Shown in pieces: positions 1-7,727 of a DNA stretch of 64,000 nt (position 1 is the stretch's first letter; each line of letters opens with the position of its first letter). This DNA comes from Salinicoccus albus DSM 19776 (GTDB lineage Bacteria; Bacillota; Bacilli; Staphylococcales; Salinicoccaceae): contig NZ_ARQJ01000033.1 in the NCBI RefSeq assembly GCF_000385175.1, forward strand, positions 124,001 through 188,000, given 5' to 3'. The notes under the pieces were generated by a model. It was not told the origin of the DNA. It was given only the letters and a program-made list of their open reading frames with translations, and made no database searches. Position numbers and translations under genes: made by a program.

Positions 1-223
1 TGATGTCCGTATCAGCCGCAAACTGGCTTCTCACGGAAGATTCCTGCCTGCCGTTTGTAGAGAGTGTGCCGTACAGTGCATAGGTCAGGGCATCAAAAAT
101 CATCGTTTTACCCGAGCCCGTCTTCCCGCTGATGAGAAACAGGCTGTGTTTAACAGAATCGAATGAAATCTGTTCAGCTTCAAATGGGCCAAAATAATTC
201 ATTTCCAGTCTAATCGGTTTCAT
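1..223 (-). CDS. sbcC: Exonuclease SbcC, N-terminal fragment (cut by window edge)
   Basis: This is the first 74 codons of the large ATPase subunit of the SbcCD nuclease, an SMC-like protein that works with SbcD on hairpin and blocked DNA ends. The visible part starts [14 protein letters not shown] and carries the Walker A loop GKTGSGKT near residues 33-40, followed by [12 protein letters not shown], typical of SbcC/Rad50 heads. The start codon lies inside the end of sbcD (14-nt overlap), so the two are translationally coupled. The coiled coil, zinc hook and Walker B are outside the window. Confidence 0.93.
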   Translation of the reverse strand, partial: MKPIRLEMNYFGPFEAEQISFDSVKHSLFLISGKTGSGKTMIFDALTYALYGTLSTNGRQESSVRSQFAADTDI

Positions 224-1328
224 CTGTATCACCTGTAAAGTATTGATGGAATATCTCTTTCTGATAATCAGTCATTTCCCCGCCGTACACCTGGCTGATG
301 AATGACTGGAAAATCTCCCGGTCATCAGCAGCCTTGATATCGATGGCAGACTCAGACTTTTCCCGTTCGCTAAACACGGGTCTGAGTTCCAGCGTGTTCG
401 GATAGAGCAGCTTTAACCTTGCCATCGGATCTGAAATGGACTGCATGTCTGTCAATTCAAACTTGAAGTATGCCGTACTGTCTTCGAAACCGACCCGCTC
501 GTTGATGACATCATCAAAACTGCCGTGATACTGCACCAGGTCGTGCCTCTGTTTTAAAGGGATGAACCGGCATGCTGCGCCGGCATCGGTTTGAATGACC
601 CGGAACCCTTTGGGCTGGCTGACTTCGGAAAAGGAATATTTAAGCAATGAGCCGCTGTAGAAAATCGACTCACGGGTGATCGCGAACGGATGGTGCAGAT
701 GCCCGAGCAGCACAAGATCGAACCGTTCAAAGAGTGATGCACTGACCTCTTCAGACAGTCCGATGGACAGCGGGCGCTCCGATTCGCTCGCTTTGCCCTC
801 GGCCATGAACATGTGCCCGATAAACACGTTATATGCCTCCGGATCCATGACATCGTATATCTCGGCTGTGACCCTTTCATATACATTGTGGTGGGTCACA
901 ATCGTGTCATCTTCAAAATAAACTTTCGCTTCCAGCACATCCAGGTACGGCACCATATAAAAATGCGTATTGCCGATCACCACCGGCTCCAGTATGTTTT
1001 CAATCTGTGTCCGCATATGATACCGGCTCTTCTCGAACCAGTAACTGCCATATTCCAGCCGGGGCTTGCTGTCATGATTGCCGCTGATGGCCAGCACCGG
1101 TACACCAAGCTCTATATTAATCTTGTACAGATAGTCGTTCACCAGTTTAAGGGCCGCCTGCGGCGGATTGCTGCGGTCAAAAATATCCCCTGCAATGACA
1201 CAGACATCAATCTGTGTCTCACGTATATAATCAACAATCTGGTCCAGCACGTGCTTCTGGTCTTCGATCAGGTCCATGCCATTCAGCCGTCTGCCAATAT
1301 GCCAGTCCCCTGTATGTAAAATTTTCAA
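210..1328 (-). CDS. sbcD: Exonuclease SbcD, metallophosphoesterase subunit
   Basis: SbcD (Mre11 homologue) is the Mn-dependent nuclease subunit of SbcCD, which opens DNA hairpins and processes double-strand ends. Metallophosphoesterase motifs run in order: HTGDWHIG at the N-terminus, [18 protein letters not shown] and GHLHHPF. I choose the TTG at 1328, giving MKILHTGDW as in the family, because a GAGGTG ribosome site sits about 6 nt upstream; a GTG three codons earlier (1337) lies within that site. About 372 aa, normal length. It is the first gene of the sbcDC operon and overlaps sbcC. Confidence 0.95.
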   Translation of the reverse strand: MKILHTGDWHIGRRLNGMDLIEDQKHVLDQIVDYIRETQIDVCVIAGDIFDRSNPPQAALKLVNDYLYKINIELGVPVLAISGNHDSKPRLEYGSYWFEKSRYHMRTQIENILEPVVIGNTHFYMVPYLDVLEAKVYFEDDTIVTHHNVYERVTAEIYDVMDPEAYNVFIGHMFMAEGKASESERPLSIGLSEEVSASLFERFDLVLLGHLHHPFAITRESIFYSGSLLKYSFSEVSQPKGFRVIQTDAGAACRFIPLKQRHDLVQYHGSFDDVINERVGFEDSTAYFKFELTDMQSISDPMARLKLLYPNTLELRPVFSEREKSESAIDIKAADDREIFQSFISQVYGGEMTDYQKEIFHQYFTGDTDETD

Positions 1329-1349
1329 TATCAACACCTCGCATTCTTC

Positions 1350-1378
1350 ATTATACTAGAAAATCCTCACCCGGTTAA
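1350..1378 (-). promoter_or_regulatory. Probable sigma-A promoter of sbcDC
   Basis: Reading the minus strand, a -35-like TTAACC (1373-1378) is separated by 17 bp from a perfect TATAAT (1350-1355), just upstream of the sbcD ribosome site. Position and spacing fit a housekeeping promoter. No LexA box is visible next to it. Confidence 0.65.
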
Positions 1379-1508
1379 ATTTGAGTGACGGTCGAAATAA
1401 TCAGGATGCATTTTTTAAGAAGTAAATGACTGGATGTATATTAATTGGTAGAATGAAACTAAGGATATTTTTAAACGAAGCAGCCGTCATTGAAAGGATG
1501 ATTGAACA

Positions 1509-1646
1509 GTGAAACGGTTATTATATAAAATTTTGAAGTATTCAAACGATGCTAAAGCGGTAAAGAATAACAGAATCGGCCAGCGGGCCGGGCGCAGGAT
1601 ATTCGGAAAGATCTCAGGTAAAATCGCCCGCTCCATTTTCAAATAA
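1509..1646 (+). CDS. Small highly basic protein, 45 aa, function unknown
   Basis: A GTG-started frame of 45 codons lies on the opposite strand to its neighbours, between sbcD and the lysin gene. An AAAGGATG ribosome site precedes it. An extended -10 element (TGGTAGAAT near 1446-1454) could be its promoter. The product starts MKRLLYKILKYSNDAKAV and is very rich in Lys and Arg, with no acidic stretch; the C-terminal part (GRRIFGKISGKIARSIFK) could be an amphipathic helix. I do not recognise the family. Nucleic-acid binding or membrane association are both possible but unproven. A hairpin at 1727-1754 may end the transcript. Confidence 0.6.
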   Translation: MKRLLYKILKYSNDAKAVKNNRIGQRAGRRIFGKISGKIARSIFK

Positions 1647-1726
1647 CGCTCCCTTTATATGTATTTGTTTGTTATTGAAATGCGCGATGTTTAAAAAAGG
1701 CGCGGGGGCGGTGGTGAATAATATAT

Positions 1727-1754
1727 ACCCGTGGGCAATGTCTGGTCCACGGGT
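1727..1754. terminator. Hairpin between convergent transcripts
   Basis: An 8-bp perfect stem (ACCCGTGG / CCACGGGT) with a 12-nt loop lies between the plus-strand 45-aa gene and the minus-strand lysin gene. The following bases are only moderately T-rich on either strand, so it is a weak bidirectional terminator candidate. Confidence 0.5.
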
Positions 1755-1823
1755 GTTTGTATAACAAGGTGTATAAAGTCCTGCCAATTGAAGTACATGT
1801 TTGTTTAACGCTATAAATTTTTA

Positions 1824-3449
1824 TTACTTAACACGCAGTTTCTGACCGATAAATATCTTATCCGCAGATGACAAGTGATTCCATTTGACGATCTGGGATT
1901 GGGAAGATCCATAGTTGGATGAAAGCGCACTGACAGTATCTCCGGGTCTGACAGTGTGGTACTGCTTTTTAGGTGCGGGGGCTGTGCTTTTGTTGACATA
2001 AAGTTTCTGTCCGGCATAAATCACATCCGCGTTTGAGATACCGTTAAGGTTTTTCAACGCTTTGATGGTTGTACCATACCGCCCGGCAATGTGACTCAGC
2101 GTATCTCCTGCCTGAACAGTATAGGCTGCGGCTGTGCCGGCTGATACTTTAATCGTTACACCTGCCTGGATGTGATCCGGGTTGCTGATGCCGTTCAAAT
2201 TCTGTAATTGCCGGGTCGTTGTGTCAAATTTCTGCGCAATGTGACTCAGCGTGTCCCCGGTTCGTATGGTATAGCTTGATGTCCTGTCAGCGGCTGTACT
2301 GTTACCTGTGTTGGGCGGCACTGCTGGTTTTTTCCTCCCCGGTTTCCCGTCCGTAAAATACGCCAGTGTCTGATCGCTGATGATTCGATTAAGATCCAGA
2401 TTCCCCTTGTAACCGGGCAGTCTCCCCTGTTCGGTATACTGGTGTATATCTGCCGGAAAGCTGGGTTCGCTGTCTGGATCGGCGCTGCCGGAACCATAGT
2501 GCGGAATCCACACGGCATCGGCTTCAGTGGTGTTTAGATTCAATTGTTTATACAGATGATGGGCAATGTATAACCCCACCTTTTTAGCGCCGTGCTTACG
2601 CATTTCATTCAGATAAATGGAAACGCCTTTTCTCATGTTCGGATGGGTCACTGCTTCCACATCGAGCCACCAGAATGTCGGTGCTAAATCTTTGGTACGG
2701 TCCCAGAACATTTTTGCTTCATTCACCATGTGCGTATCGTTCTGCCCCCGTACAAAGGCATACGCAGCAGTGGGCACATCATGCGCTCTGAACTCCTTAT
2801 GATGTATCTTGTATGCCCTGTCTTCCATATCAGCATCCATCGTACGAATAATCACGTGGTCTGCATGCTTGGAAAGTGTCTTGTAATCTATTTTAGACGG
2901 ATCCTGATGATGTGACACGTCGATAATCATTGCTTTCTCCTTTCGGGCCGGCGGAGGCGGTTTTTTGTAGACATCGATATGCTTCACATCAATGCCGCTG
3001 CAGACAAATGTCCGCTCATCTGCAATATACCCGAGCGGCTGGAATTGAATATGCAAATGCGATGCCATTGAGACACCATTATAATTCGTATTTCCTTGAT
3101 AGCCAATCGTTTGCCCCTGCTGAACCGTCTGACCGGCTTTTACCGGGATATTCGCCTTTAGATGGCCGTAAATGGCTTGCAGGCCGAGCTGCGGATAAGC
3201 AATCACCACCTGTGCCCCAAAGTTGGCATGGATGGAAGTGCCAAGCGTGATCAGGCCGTCAGCGATCGAGGGGACGGCGGCCCCATCATGCTTTCCAAAG
3301 TCGTAGGCTCTATGATAGCCATGACAGTACGCATCGTAGTTATTCTTCTTTACAGTATAATTTCTAAGTCCCCATACGCCGCTTTCATAAGTATTCGGGT
3401 CCGATGTCACTCTAAAGCCTTTCTTTTTCAAAAATTCAATTGGATTCAT
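1824..3449 (-). CDS. Bifunctional cell-wall lysin: M23 peptidase + GH25 muramidase + three LysM repeats
   Basis: The protein is 541 aa and carries two peptidoglycan-cutting domains. Residues about 40-145 are a LytM/M23 endopeptidase with zinc ligands visible as H-x3-D (HRAYD) and HLH. Residues about 173-365 are a GH25 lysozyme starting IIDVSHHQD and containing WLDVE. A proline-rich hinge (KPPPPARK) separates them. Three LysM repeats, each with a GDT core, fill about residues 395-541. There is no signal peptide or lipobox. I start at ATG 3449 because a GAGGAGGG site sits 5 nt upstream; the longer frame has no such site. The layout resembles phage endolysins, but no phage genes flank it. It lies downstream of the DUF1659-DUF2922-YvrJ trio, behind a terminator. 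Alternatives are a leaderless bacteriocin-like lysin or an autolysin using a non-Sec route. Confidence 0.9.
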   Translation of the reverse strand: MNPIEFLKKKGFRVTSDPNTYESGVWGLRNYTVKKNNYDAYCHGYHRAYDFGKHDGAAVPSIADGLITLGTSIHANFGAQVVIAYPQLGLQAIYGHLKANIPVKAGQTVQQGQTIGYQGNTNYNGVSMASHLHIQFQPLGYIADERTFVCSGIDVKHIDVYKKPPPPARKEKAMIIDVSHHQDPSKIDYKTLSKHADHVIIRTMDADMEDRAYKIHHKEFRAHDVPTAAYAFVRGQNDTHMVNEAKMFWDRTKDLAPTFWWLDVEAVTHPNMRKGVSIYLNEMRKHGAKKVGLYIAHHLYKQLNLNTTEADAVWIPHYGSGSADPDSEPSFPADIHQYTEQGRLPGYKGNLDLNRIISDQTLAYFTDGKPGRKKPAVPPNTGNSTAADRTSSYTIRTGDTLSHIAQKFDTTTRQLQNLNGISNPDHIQAGVTIKVSAGTAAAYTVQAGDTLSHIAGRYGTTIKALKNLNGISNADVIYAGQKLYVNKSTAPAPKKQYHTVRPGDTVSALSSNYGSSQSQIVKWNHLSSADKIFIGQKLRVK

Positions 3450-3490
3450 TGATGCCCTCCTCGTATTTATACAGTTGCCGCGTGCATCAA

Positions 3491-3524
3491 GAAAACCGTC
3501 CCCGGCGTTTATTCCAGGGACGGT
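3491..3524 (-). terminator. Rho-independent terminator after the YvrJ gene
   Basis: On the minus strand an 8-bp stem ACCGTCCC / GGGACGGT is followed by TTTTC. It lies just past the stop of the YvrJ gene and before the lysin gene, so the lysin depends on its own promoter or on readthrough. A TATAAA-like -10 lies just upstream of the lysin ribosome site. Confidence 0.7.
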
Positions 3525-3528
3525 CATT

Positions 3529-3648
3529 TCAGTTCAGCTGATTGATGGAAATTATCAGATCATCCAGCTTCCGTTCCATCCTGTACAGAAGGAAGAAAGT
3601 GATGACTGCCGGAAATCCAACTTCGCTGACGAGCGGAACCCACTCCAT
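3529..3648 (-). CDS. YvrJ-family small membrane protein, 39 aa
   Basis: A 40-codon frame begins ATG 3 nt after the stop of the DUF2922 gene and ends before a terminator. The product MEWVPLVSEVGFPAVITFFL... has one hydrophobic segment (about residues 10-22), then a charged C-terminal helix (YRMERKLDDLIISINQLN), which matches the pattern of YvrJ family proteins. Single-span peptides with a charged tail also resemble small holin- or BhlA-like proteins. Its place last in the DUF1659-DUF2922 operon and before a lysin gene makes a membrane partner role for the lysin an open possibility. The family has no well-established function. The ribosome site is weak, suggesting translational coupling. Confidence 0.75.
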   Translation of the reverse strand: MEWVPLVSEVGFPAVITFFLLYRMERKLDDLIISINQLN

Positions 3649-3651
3649 CTG

Positions 3652-3864
3652 TTAGATGATTTCCGTAACGTGCTGTTCTACAATTTTCGCGGAATGTACA
3701 GAGACCGGCTTCCCCTGCATTGGTGCAAGCGCATTCGTGTCAATCATTTTTTGTGCTTCAGCAAGCAACAGCTCTTCCGTCACTTCATCCGCCGGATTGT
3801 TGATGTTGAGTGTAAAACGCCGCCCCAGTTCGGTATTGAAAACTACAGTCAATTTTCGTGTCAT
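3652..3864 (-). CDS. DUF2922 family protein, 70 aa
   Basis: A short soluble protein starting MTRKLTVVFNTELGRRFTL, with the motif PADEVTEE and a C-terminal beta-rich part (SVHSAKIVEQHVTEII). This is the usual form of DUF2922 proteins, which often occur next to DUF1659 and YvrJ genes in Firmicutes. The ATG at 3864 follows a perfect AAGGAGGG site. The function is unknown. It lies between the DUF1659 gene (17-nt gap) and the YvrJ gene (3-nt gap), so the three form one transcript ending at the 3491-3524 terminator. Confidence 0.82.
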   Translation of the reverse strand: MTRKLTVVFNTELGRRFTLNINNPADEVTEELLLAEAQKMIDTNALAPMQGKPVSVHSAKIVEQHVTEII

Positions 3865-3881
3865 TGATTAAAACCCTCCTT

Positions 3882-4082
3882 TTAGTTGATTACATATACT
3901 TCTTCTTTCTCGACAATCGCATAGACATCTTTGCTAAGTACCTGATAAATTTCAGCGAGTGCGTTGATCGCGTCGTCTGAAGACGTCGTATCCAGATTCC
4001 TCAGGGATCTGAAACGCAATTTGTCATTGCCGTCTTCCGCTGTCTCCACGTAATAAAACTTTGCGGTTAAACTCTTTGGCAT
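3882..4082 (-). CDS. DUF1659 family protein, 66 aa
   Basis: A small soluble protein with the DUF1659 pattern: a central FRSLRNLDTTSSDDAINALAE followed by a VYVIN end. I start at ATG 4082 (MPKSLTAKF), since GGGAGGTG lies 8 nt upstream and the frame's earlier GTG falls on that site. It is the first gene of the trio with DUF2922 and YvrJ. DUF1659 and DUF2922 are similar in size and likely fold, so they may be paired subunits; this is inference. It is divergent from yneK. Confidence 0.82.
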   Translation of the reverse strand: MPKSLTAKFYYVETAEDGNDKLRFRSLRNLDTTSSDDAINALAEIYQVLSKDVYAIVEKEEVYVIN

Positions 4083-4179
4083 ATCTCTCACCTCCCTTCA
4101 CCCCATATATCGAAGGAAAATGAGAGATGGACAATGCTGTTGAATTTACCTATAATATAATTAACTGAGAGGTGACCGT

Positions 4180-4674
4180 ATGTACGATATTTTTATGTGG
4201 CTGATTGTACTCTGGGGATTCATCATGCTGGGACTGCTGGCTGTCGGCGGCTTTTTCATGTTCAGGAAATTCCTGAAGAAAATGCCAAAGGAAGACGGGT
4301 TCAGCGAACTGGATTGGCAGGATTTCTATATAGAGCACGCCCTGCCATTATGGAACCAAAGATCCAAAGACTTGCTGAATGAATTGGTGAGCCCGGTGCC
4401 TGAACTGTTCAGGGATGTGGCTAAAGAAAGAATTGCCGGCAGGATTTCTAAAATCGCCCTGGACACCGGCGCACAGGAGATTACCCTGGATCATATGATG
4501 AAAGGGTATATCATCGCCACACCGAAACGCGACCATAAATTCATGAAGAAAAAACTGAGTGAGCTCGAGATTGATTACCGTCCGTATGAAGATCTGTTCG
4601 AATATGCTGATGATGAAAAACAGAAATTTTCCATCTTTGAACAGACAGAAAAAATAAGCAGCAGATCAGAATGA
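4180..4674 (+). CDS. yneK: DUF2621 membrane protein YneK
   Basis: A 164-aa protein with one N-terminal membrane helix (residues about 5-30) and a cytoplasmic part containing LDWQDFYIEHALPLW, DVAKERIAGRISK and a C-terminal acidic stretch. This matches DUF2621 (YneK of Bacillus), which in Bacilli is linked to the cytochrome c maturation genes ccdA and ccdC. Here it sits on the opposite strand and its 3' end overlaps ccdC by 9 nt. A GAGGTG ribosome site precedes the ATG. The molecular role is unknown. Confidence 0.85.
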   Translation: MYDIFMWLIVLWGFIMLGLLAVGGFFMFRKFLKKMPKEDGFSELDWQDFYIEHALPLWNQRSKDLLNELVSPVPELFRDVAKERIAGRISKIALDTGAQEITLDHMMKGYIIATPKRDHKFMKKKLSELEIDYRPYEDLFEYADDEKQKFSIFEQTEKISSRSE

Positions 4675-4692
4675 ACTGATCTGCTGCTTTTT
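4655..4692. terminator. Bidirectional terminator containing both stop codons
   Basis: A perfect 12-bp stem (GCAGCAGATCAG / CTGATCTGCTGC, loop AATGAA) is followed by TTTTT on the plus strand and has A-rich sequence on the other side. The stop of yneK lies in the loop and the stop of ccdC in the stem, so one hairpin serves two convergent genes. Confidence 0.9.
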
Positions 4693-5151
4693 AAATGCTC
4701 TCAGATTGAAGTACATGGACAACCTCCAGATCCCAATCATGACAAAGGCGAGAAGGAAGAACATGCCGCCGATTTCTCCCGGAGATATACTGATGGATAA
4801 GATGGTCTTTAAGATGATTCTCAGTATCAGAAGGGTCACTAATATGGCTGGAAAAAGCTTGGATTGCTTCACGTACAGCGCATCATTCTTCACTTCATAT
4901 TTTGTGGTGACCACAAGGAGAATTGAGAACAAGGCACCCATCACAATCGATTCACCAATTTCAAAAGGTGTCAGCCTGAAGTACGGGAAAGCGTACATGA
5001 GTGCACCGGTGGACATCATCACTGGCGGAATCAATATTTTCTTCATCGTCAATGGACGCTTGGCCGCCTTTTGTCTGACAACAATGGCGGCCATACCCAT
5101 GAAAACAGCCATAACAGACGCGGCGGTAAATAGTAAATTTTCAACAGTCAT
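4666..5151 (-). CDS. ccdC: CcdC-like membrane protein
   Basis: A 161-aa integral membrane protein with about four hydrophobic segments (residues about 5-25, 37-55, 65-85, 100-145), ending in a basic tail (FNLRAFKKQQISSF). Its place directly behind ccdA (3-nt gap) and its pattern match CcdC/YneJ. In Bacillus ccdC is near the cytochrome c maturation genes but its own role is not settled. Overlaps yneK tail to tail. Confidence 0.83.
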   Translation of the reverse strand: MTVENLLFTAASVMAVFMGMAAIVVRQKAAKRPLTMKKILIPPVMMSTGALMYAFPYFRLTPFEIGESIVMGALFSILLVVTTKYEVKNDALYVKQSKLFPAILVTLLILRIILKTILSISISPGEIGGMFFLLAFVMIGIWRLSMYFNLRAFKKQQISSF

Positions 5152-5154
5152 CGT

Positions 5155-5859
5155 TTAGAACCCCTGGAAGTCCCCGAAGAGCGGCTGCAGCCAGGTGATG
5201 ATCTGGGTCAGTCCATCAAAATAAAGAAGTATCCCCATCAGAATCATGATGACACCGCCGCCTTTCATCACCATGTTGGAATATTTGAGCATCCAGCGCG
5301 TTCTGGAAACAAAGAAGCTAAGGACGAAGAATGGTACCGCAAAACCAAGACAATACACAATCATGAGCATTAGTGCATTGTTCGGCTCGGTCGCGCTCAT
5401 TGCGAAAATAGCGCCAATGATAGGGCCATTACACGGCGTCCAGCCGGCCCCGAAAGCCATGCCTATGAATATCGATCCCAGAAAACCCGAAGGTCTGTTT
5501 TTAAACTGGATTTTCCTGTCCTTCATCAGGAATTGAAAGTTCAATACACCGGTGATGATCAGTCCGAACACCATAATCAGGATTGATCCCAATTGTCTGA
5601 TCAGATCCGAATGCTCTATTAAAAATCCGCCCAGAAAAGAAGTTCCAAAACCTAGAGCAATATACACCAGGCTGAACCCGATGAGGAAAAAAAGCGTATG
5701 TAATATCGCCCGTATATTGAATTTCTGTTTTTCCACCTCGTGGTAACTCATCCCGGTGATGTAAGAGATGAACGCCGGGAACACCGGAAGCACACATGGT
5801 GAGATAAAACTTAAAACACCGGCTCCAAATGCAAGGAGAAACGTAACTTCGCTGCCCAT
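5155..5859 (-). CDS. ccdA: Thiol-disulfide transporter CcdA (DsbD family)
   Basis: CcdA carries reducing equivalents from cytoplasmic thioredoxin across the membrane for cytochrome c maturation and related extracytoplasmic thiol reactions. The two conserved redox cysteines are seen in FISPCVLPVFP (helix 1) and GWTPCNGP (helix 4). Six hydrophobic helices and about 234 aa are typical. I start at MGSEVTFL (5859), with a GGGGG site about 8 nt upstream; the earlier ATG at 5874 overlaps that site. No resA or ccdB follows, only ccdC. Confidence 0.93.
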   Translation of the reverse strand: MGSEVTFLLAFGAGVLSFISPCVLPVFPAFISYITGMSYHEVEKQKFNIRAILHTLFFLIGFSLVYIALGFGTSFLGGFLIEHSDLIRQLGSILIMVFGLIITGVLNFQFLMKDRKIQFKNRPSGFLGSIFIGMAFGAGWTPCNGPIIGAIFAMSATEPNNALMLMIVYCLGFAVPFFVLSFFVSRTRWMLKYSNMVMKGGGVIMILMGILLYFDGLTQIITWLQPLFGDFQGF

Positions 5860-5948
5860 GTAAAATACCCCCATTCATAAATATTCTATCAGATATACCG
5901 GGGGTATTTGTATATTTTATGTGACTGATTTAGAACTTTCTATGACAA

Positions 5949-7727
5949 TTAGAACTGGCCGTTCTGCAGCTGATACATTTGACGATAGATGCCTTCGGCC
6001 TTGATCAGTTCATCATGTGTCCCGCGTTCAACGATGTTACCGTGGTTGAGCACCAGTATCTGATCGGCATTTTGTATGGTGGACAGCCGATGGGCAATGG
6101 CCAATGTCGTGCGGCCGCTCCGCATTCTATCCAGTGATTCCTGAATTTGTTCTTCCGTTTCCGAGTCGATATTTGCGGTGGCTTCGTCAAGAATCAGTAT
6201 TTTAGGATCCACTGCCATGGTCCGGGCAAATGCGATCAGCTGACGTTCACCGCTGGAGAAGGCACTGCCTTTTTCTATCACTCTGTGATGATAGCCCTCC
6301 GGCAGCCTGTCTATGAACTTATCGGCATGGACAAGCCGGGCTGCAGCTTTTATCTGTTCAAATGTCATTTCAGGATGATACAGTTTAATATTTGATGCTA
6401 CTGTGCCGTAGAAGATGAACGGATCCTGCAGGACGAGCCCGATATTCCTTTTCATGTTATTTTTGGGGATTTTTTTAATCGACTGCCCATCAATCAGTAT
6501 TTCCCCCTGATCAAATTCATAAAACCGCATGAAAAGATTGATGATCGAACTTTTCCCTGAACCCGTATGTCCGACCAGCGCTACCGTTTCCCCGGGCGCT
6601 GCAGTGAATGAAATATCATCTAAAACGTTGACCTCCCCGTCATAACTGAACGTGACATTTTTAAACTCGATTCGGCCGTTATCGATGCCAAACGACGAAT
6701 TTTCGTCCTGTTCCGGCTGCAGCCGATCGTCATCGATTAAAGTAAATACGCGGCTGGCGGCAACCAGCGCCTGCTGGAAGACGTTCAGATTCTGGCTGAC
6801 CTGATTGAGCGGTTCAAAAAAGCGTTCCATATATTGTATGAAGGCGAAAATGACGCCAGCGGTAACACCGCCGCTGAAACTCAGCACACCAAAGTAGGAA
6901 AGTATCAATGCAATCGCCAACACACTGATCATACTGATGGCCGGCCTTAAAAGCAGACCGTCCAATTTCACATTTCGCAAATTGTAATGATAATGCATAT
7001 CGTTTATCTCTTCAAACTCAGCTGTTAACCGTTTTTCCTGATTGAATACCTGGACAATTTTCATCCCTTCGATTGATTCGGCAAGCTTGGCGTTCAAATC
7101 ACTGAGGAGCTGTCTTGCATGGGAGAAGAAATTTGCAGAATACCTTCTGTAAACAGCCATAATAATGATGATGACCGGTACGAATACAAGCGCCATCAGA
7201 GCAAGCTTGAAATCCAGGATGAACATCATGACAAAGCTGGAAATCACCATGAAGATTGCCATGAGAAACGTTGCAAGCACTCCGATAAACATTTCCACAA
7301 TGGCTTCTGTGTCGTTGGTCAGCCTGGAGACGACACTGCCGCCGGATACCTTATCAAAATACCGCATTCCAAGTTTCCCGATTTTTTCGAACGCATCAAT
7401 TCTCAGTTGCTGGATGACCTTGAATGCCAAATACTGAAACAGATAAATTTGAAAATATGTGGAAATGGCCCCGGCAATCTGAACGATGAAAAATATGATG
7501 ATCAGCCATATGATTTCATTTTCAGGGAATACACCGGGCGTCAGATACTCATCGATAAAAATCATCACGATATAAGGGGTGGCGACCCCGGTGAGCGTGG
7601 AGATGATCAGCATCATAAAACCTAGTGCAAGTACACCTTTGAAAGGCAGCGCATATTTCATAAGCCGGATGAGTACGGTTTTCTGGTCGTTGAAAGTCAG
7701 GTTGAATGTCCGGTCTGTTTCCATCAT
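5949..7727 (-). CDS. Heterodimeric ABC exporter, BmrD/YheH-like half
   Basis: A fused exporter half: six-helix membrane domain (residues about 25-320) followed by an ATPase domain with Walker A GHTGSGKSS, Walker B ILILDEAT with the catalytic Glu, and an H-loop AIAHRLS. The signature motif is altered to FSSGERQ, the pattern expected for the partner that forms the degenerate site. It overlaps the upstream partner gene by 4 nt (ATGA), so both are made together. BmrC/BmrD-type pumps export drugs in Bacillus; the substrate here is unknown. The start may be either ATG of the pair at 7727/7724, behind AGGAGGG. Confidence 0.88.
   Translation of the reverse strand: MMETDRTFNLTFNDQKTVLIRLMKYALPFKGVLALGFMMLIISTLTGVATPYIVMIFIDEYLTPGVFPENEIIWLIIIFFIVQIAGAISTYFQIYLFQYLAFKVIQQLRIDAFEKIGKLGMRYFDKVSGGSVVSRLTNDTEAIVEMFIGVLATFLMAIFMVISSFVMMFILDFKLALMALVFVPVIIIIMAVYRRYSANFFSHARQLLSDLNAKLAESIEGMKIVQVFNQEKRLTAEFEEINDMHYHYNLRNVKLDGLLLRPAISMISVLAIALILSYFGVLSFSGGVTAGVIFAFIQYMERFFEPLNQVSQNLNVFQQALVAASRVFTLIDDDRLQPEQDENSSFGIDNGRIEFKNVTFSYDGEVNVLDDISFTAAPGETVALVGHTGSGKSSIINLFMRFYEFDQGEILIDGQSIKKIPKNNMKRNIGLVLQDPFIFYGTVASNIKLYHPEMTFEQIKAAARLVHADKFIDRLPEGYHHRVIEKGSAFSSGERQLIAFARTMAVDPKILILDEATANIDSETEEQIQESLDRMRSGRTTLAIAHRLSTIQNADQILVLNHGNIVERGTHDELIKAEGIYRQMYQLQNGQF

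Noticed and set aside
813-1319. 168-codon plus-strand frame inside sbcD
   Set aside because: It is a shadow of the sbcD coding sequence, with no ribosome site and no recognisable domain; sbcD motifs are intact.
1824-3449. Prophage or phage remnant around the lysin
   Set aside because: No integrase, terminase, capsid, tail or attachment-site repeat is visible on either side; neighbours are chromosomal genes.
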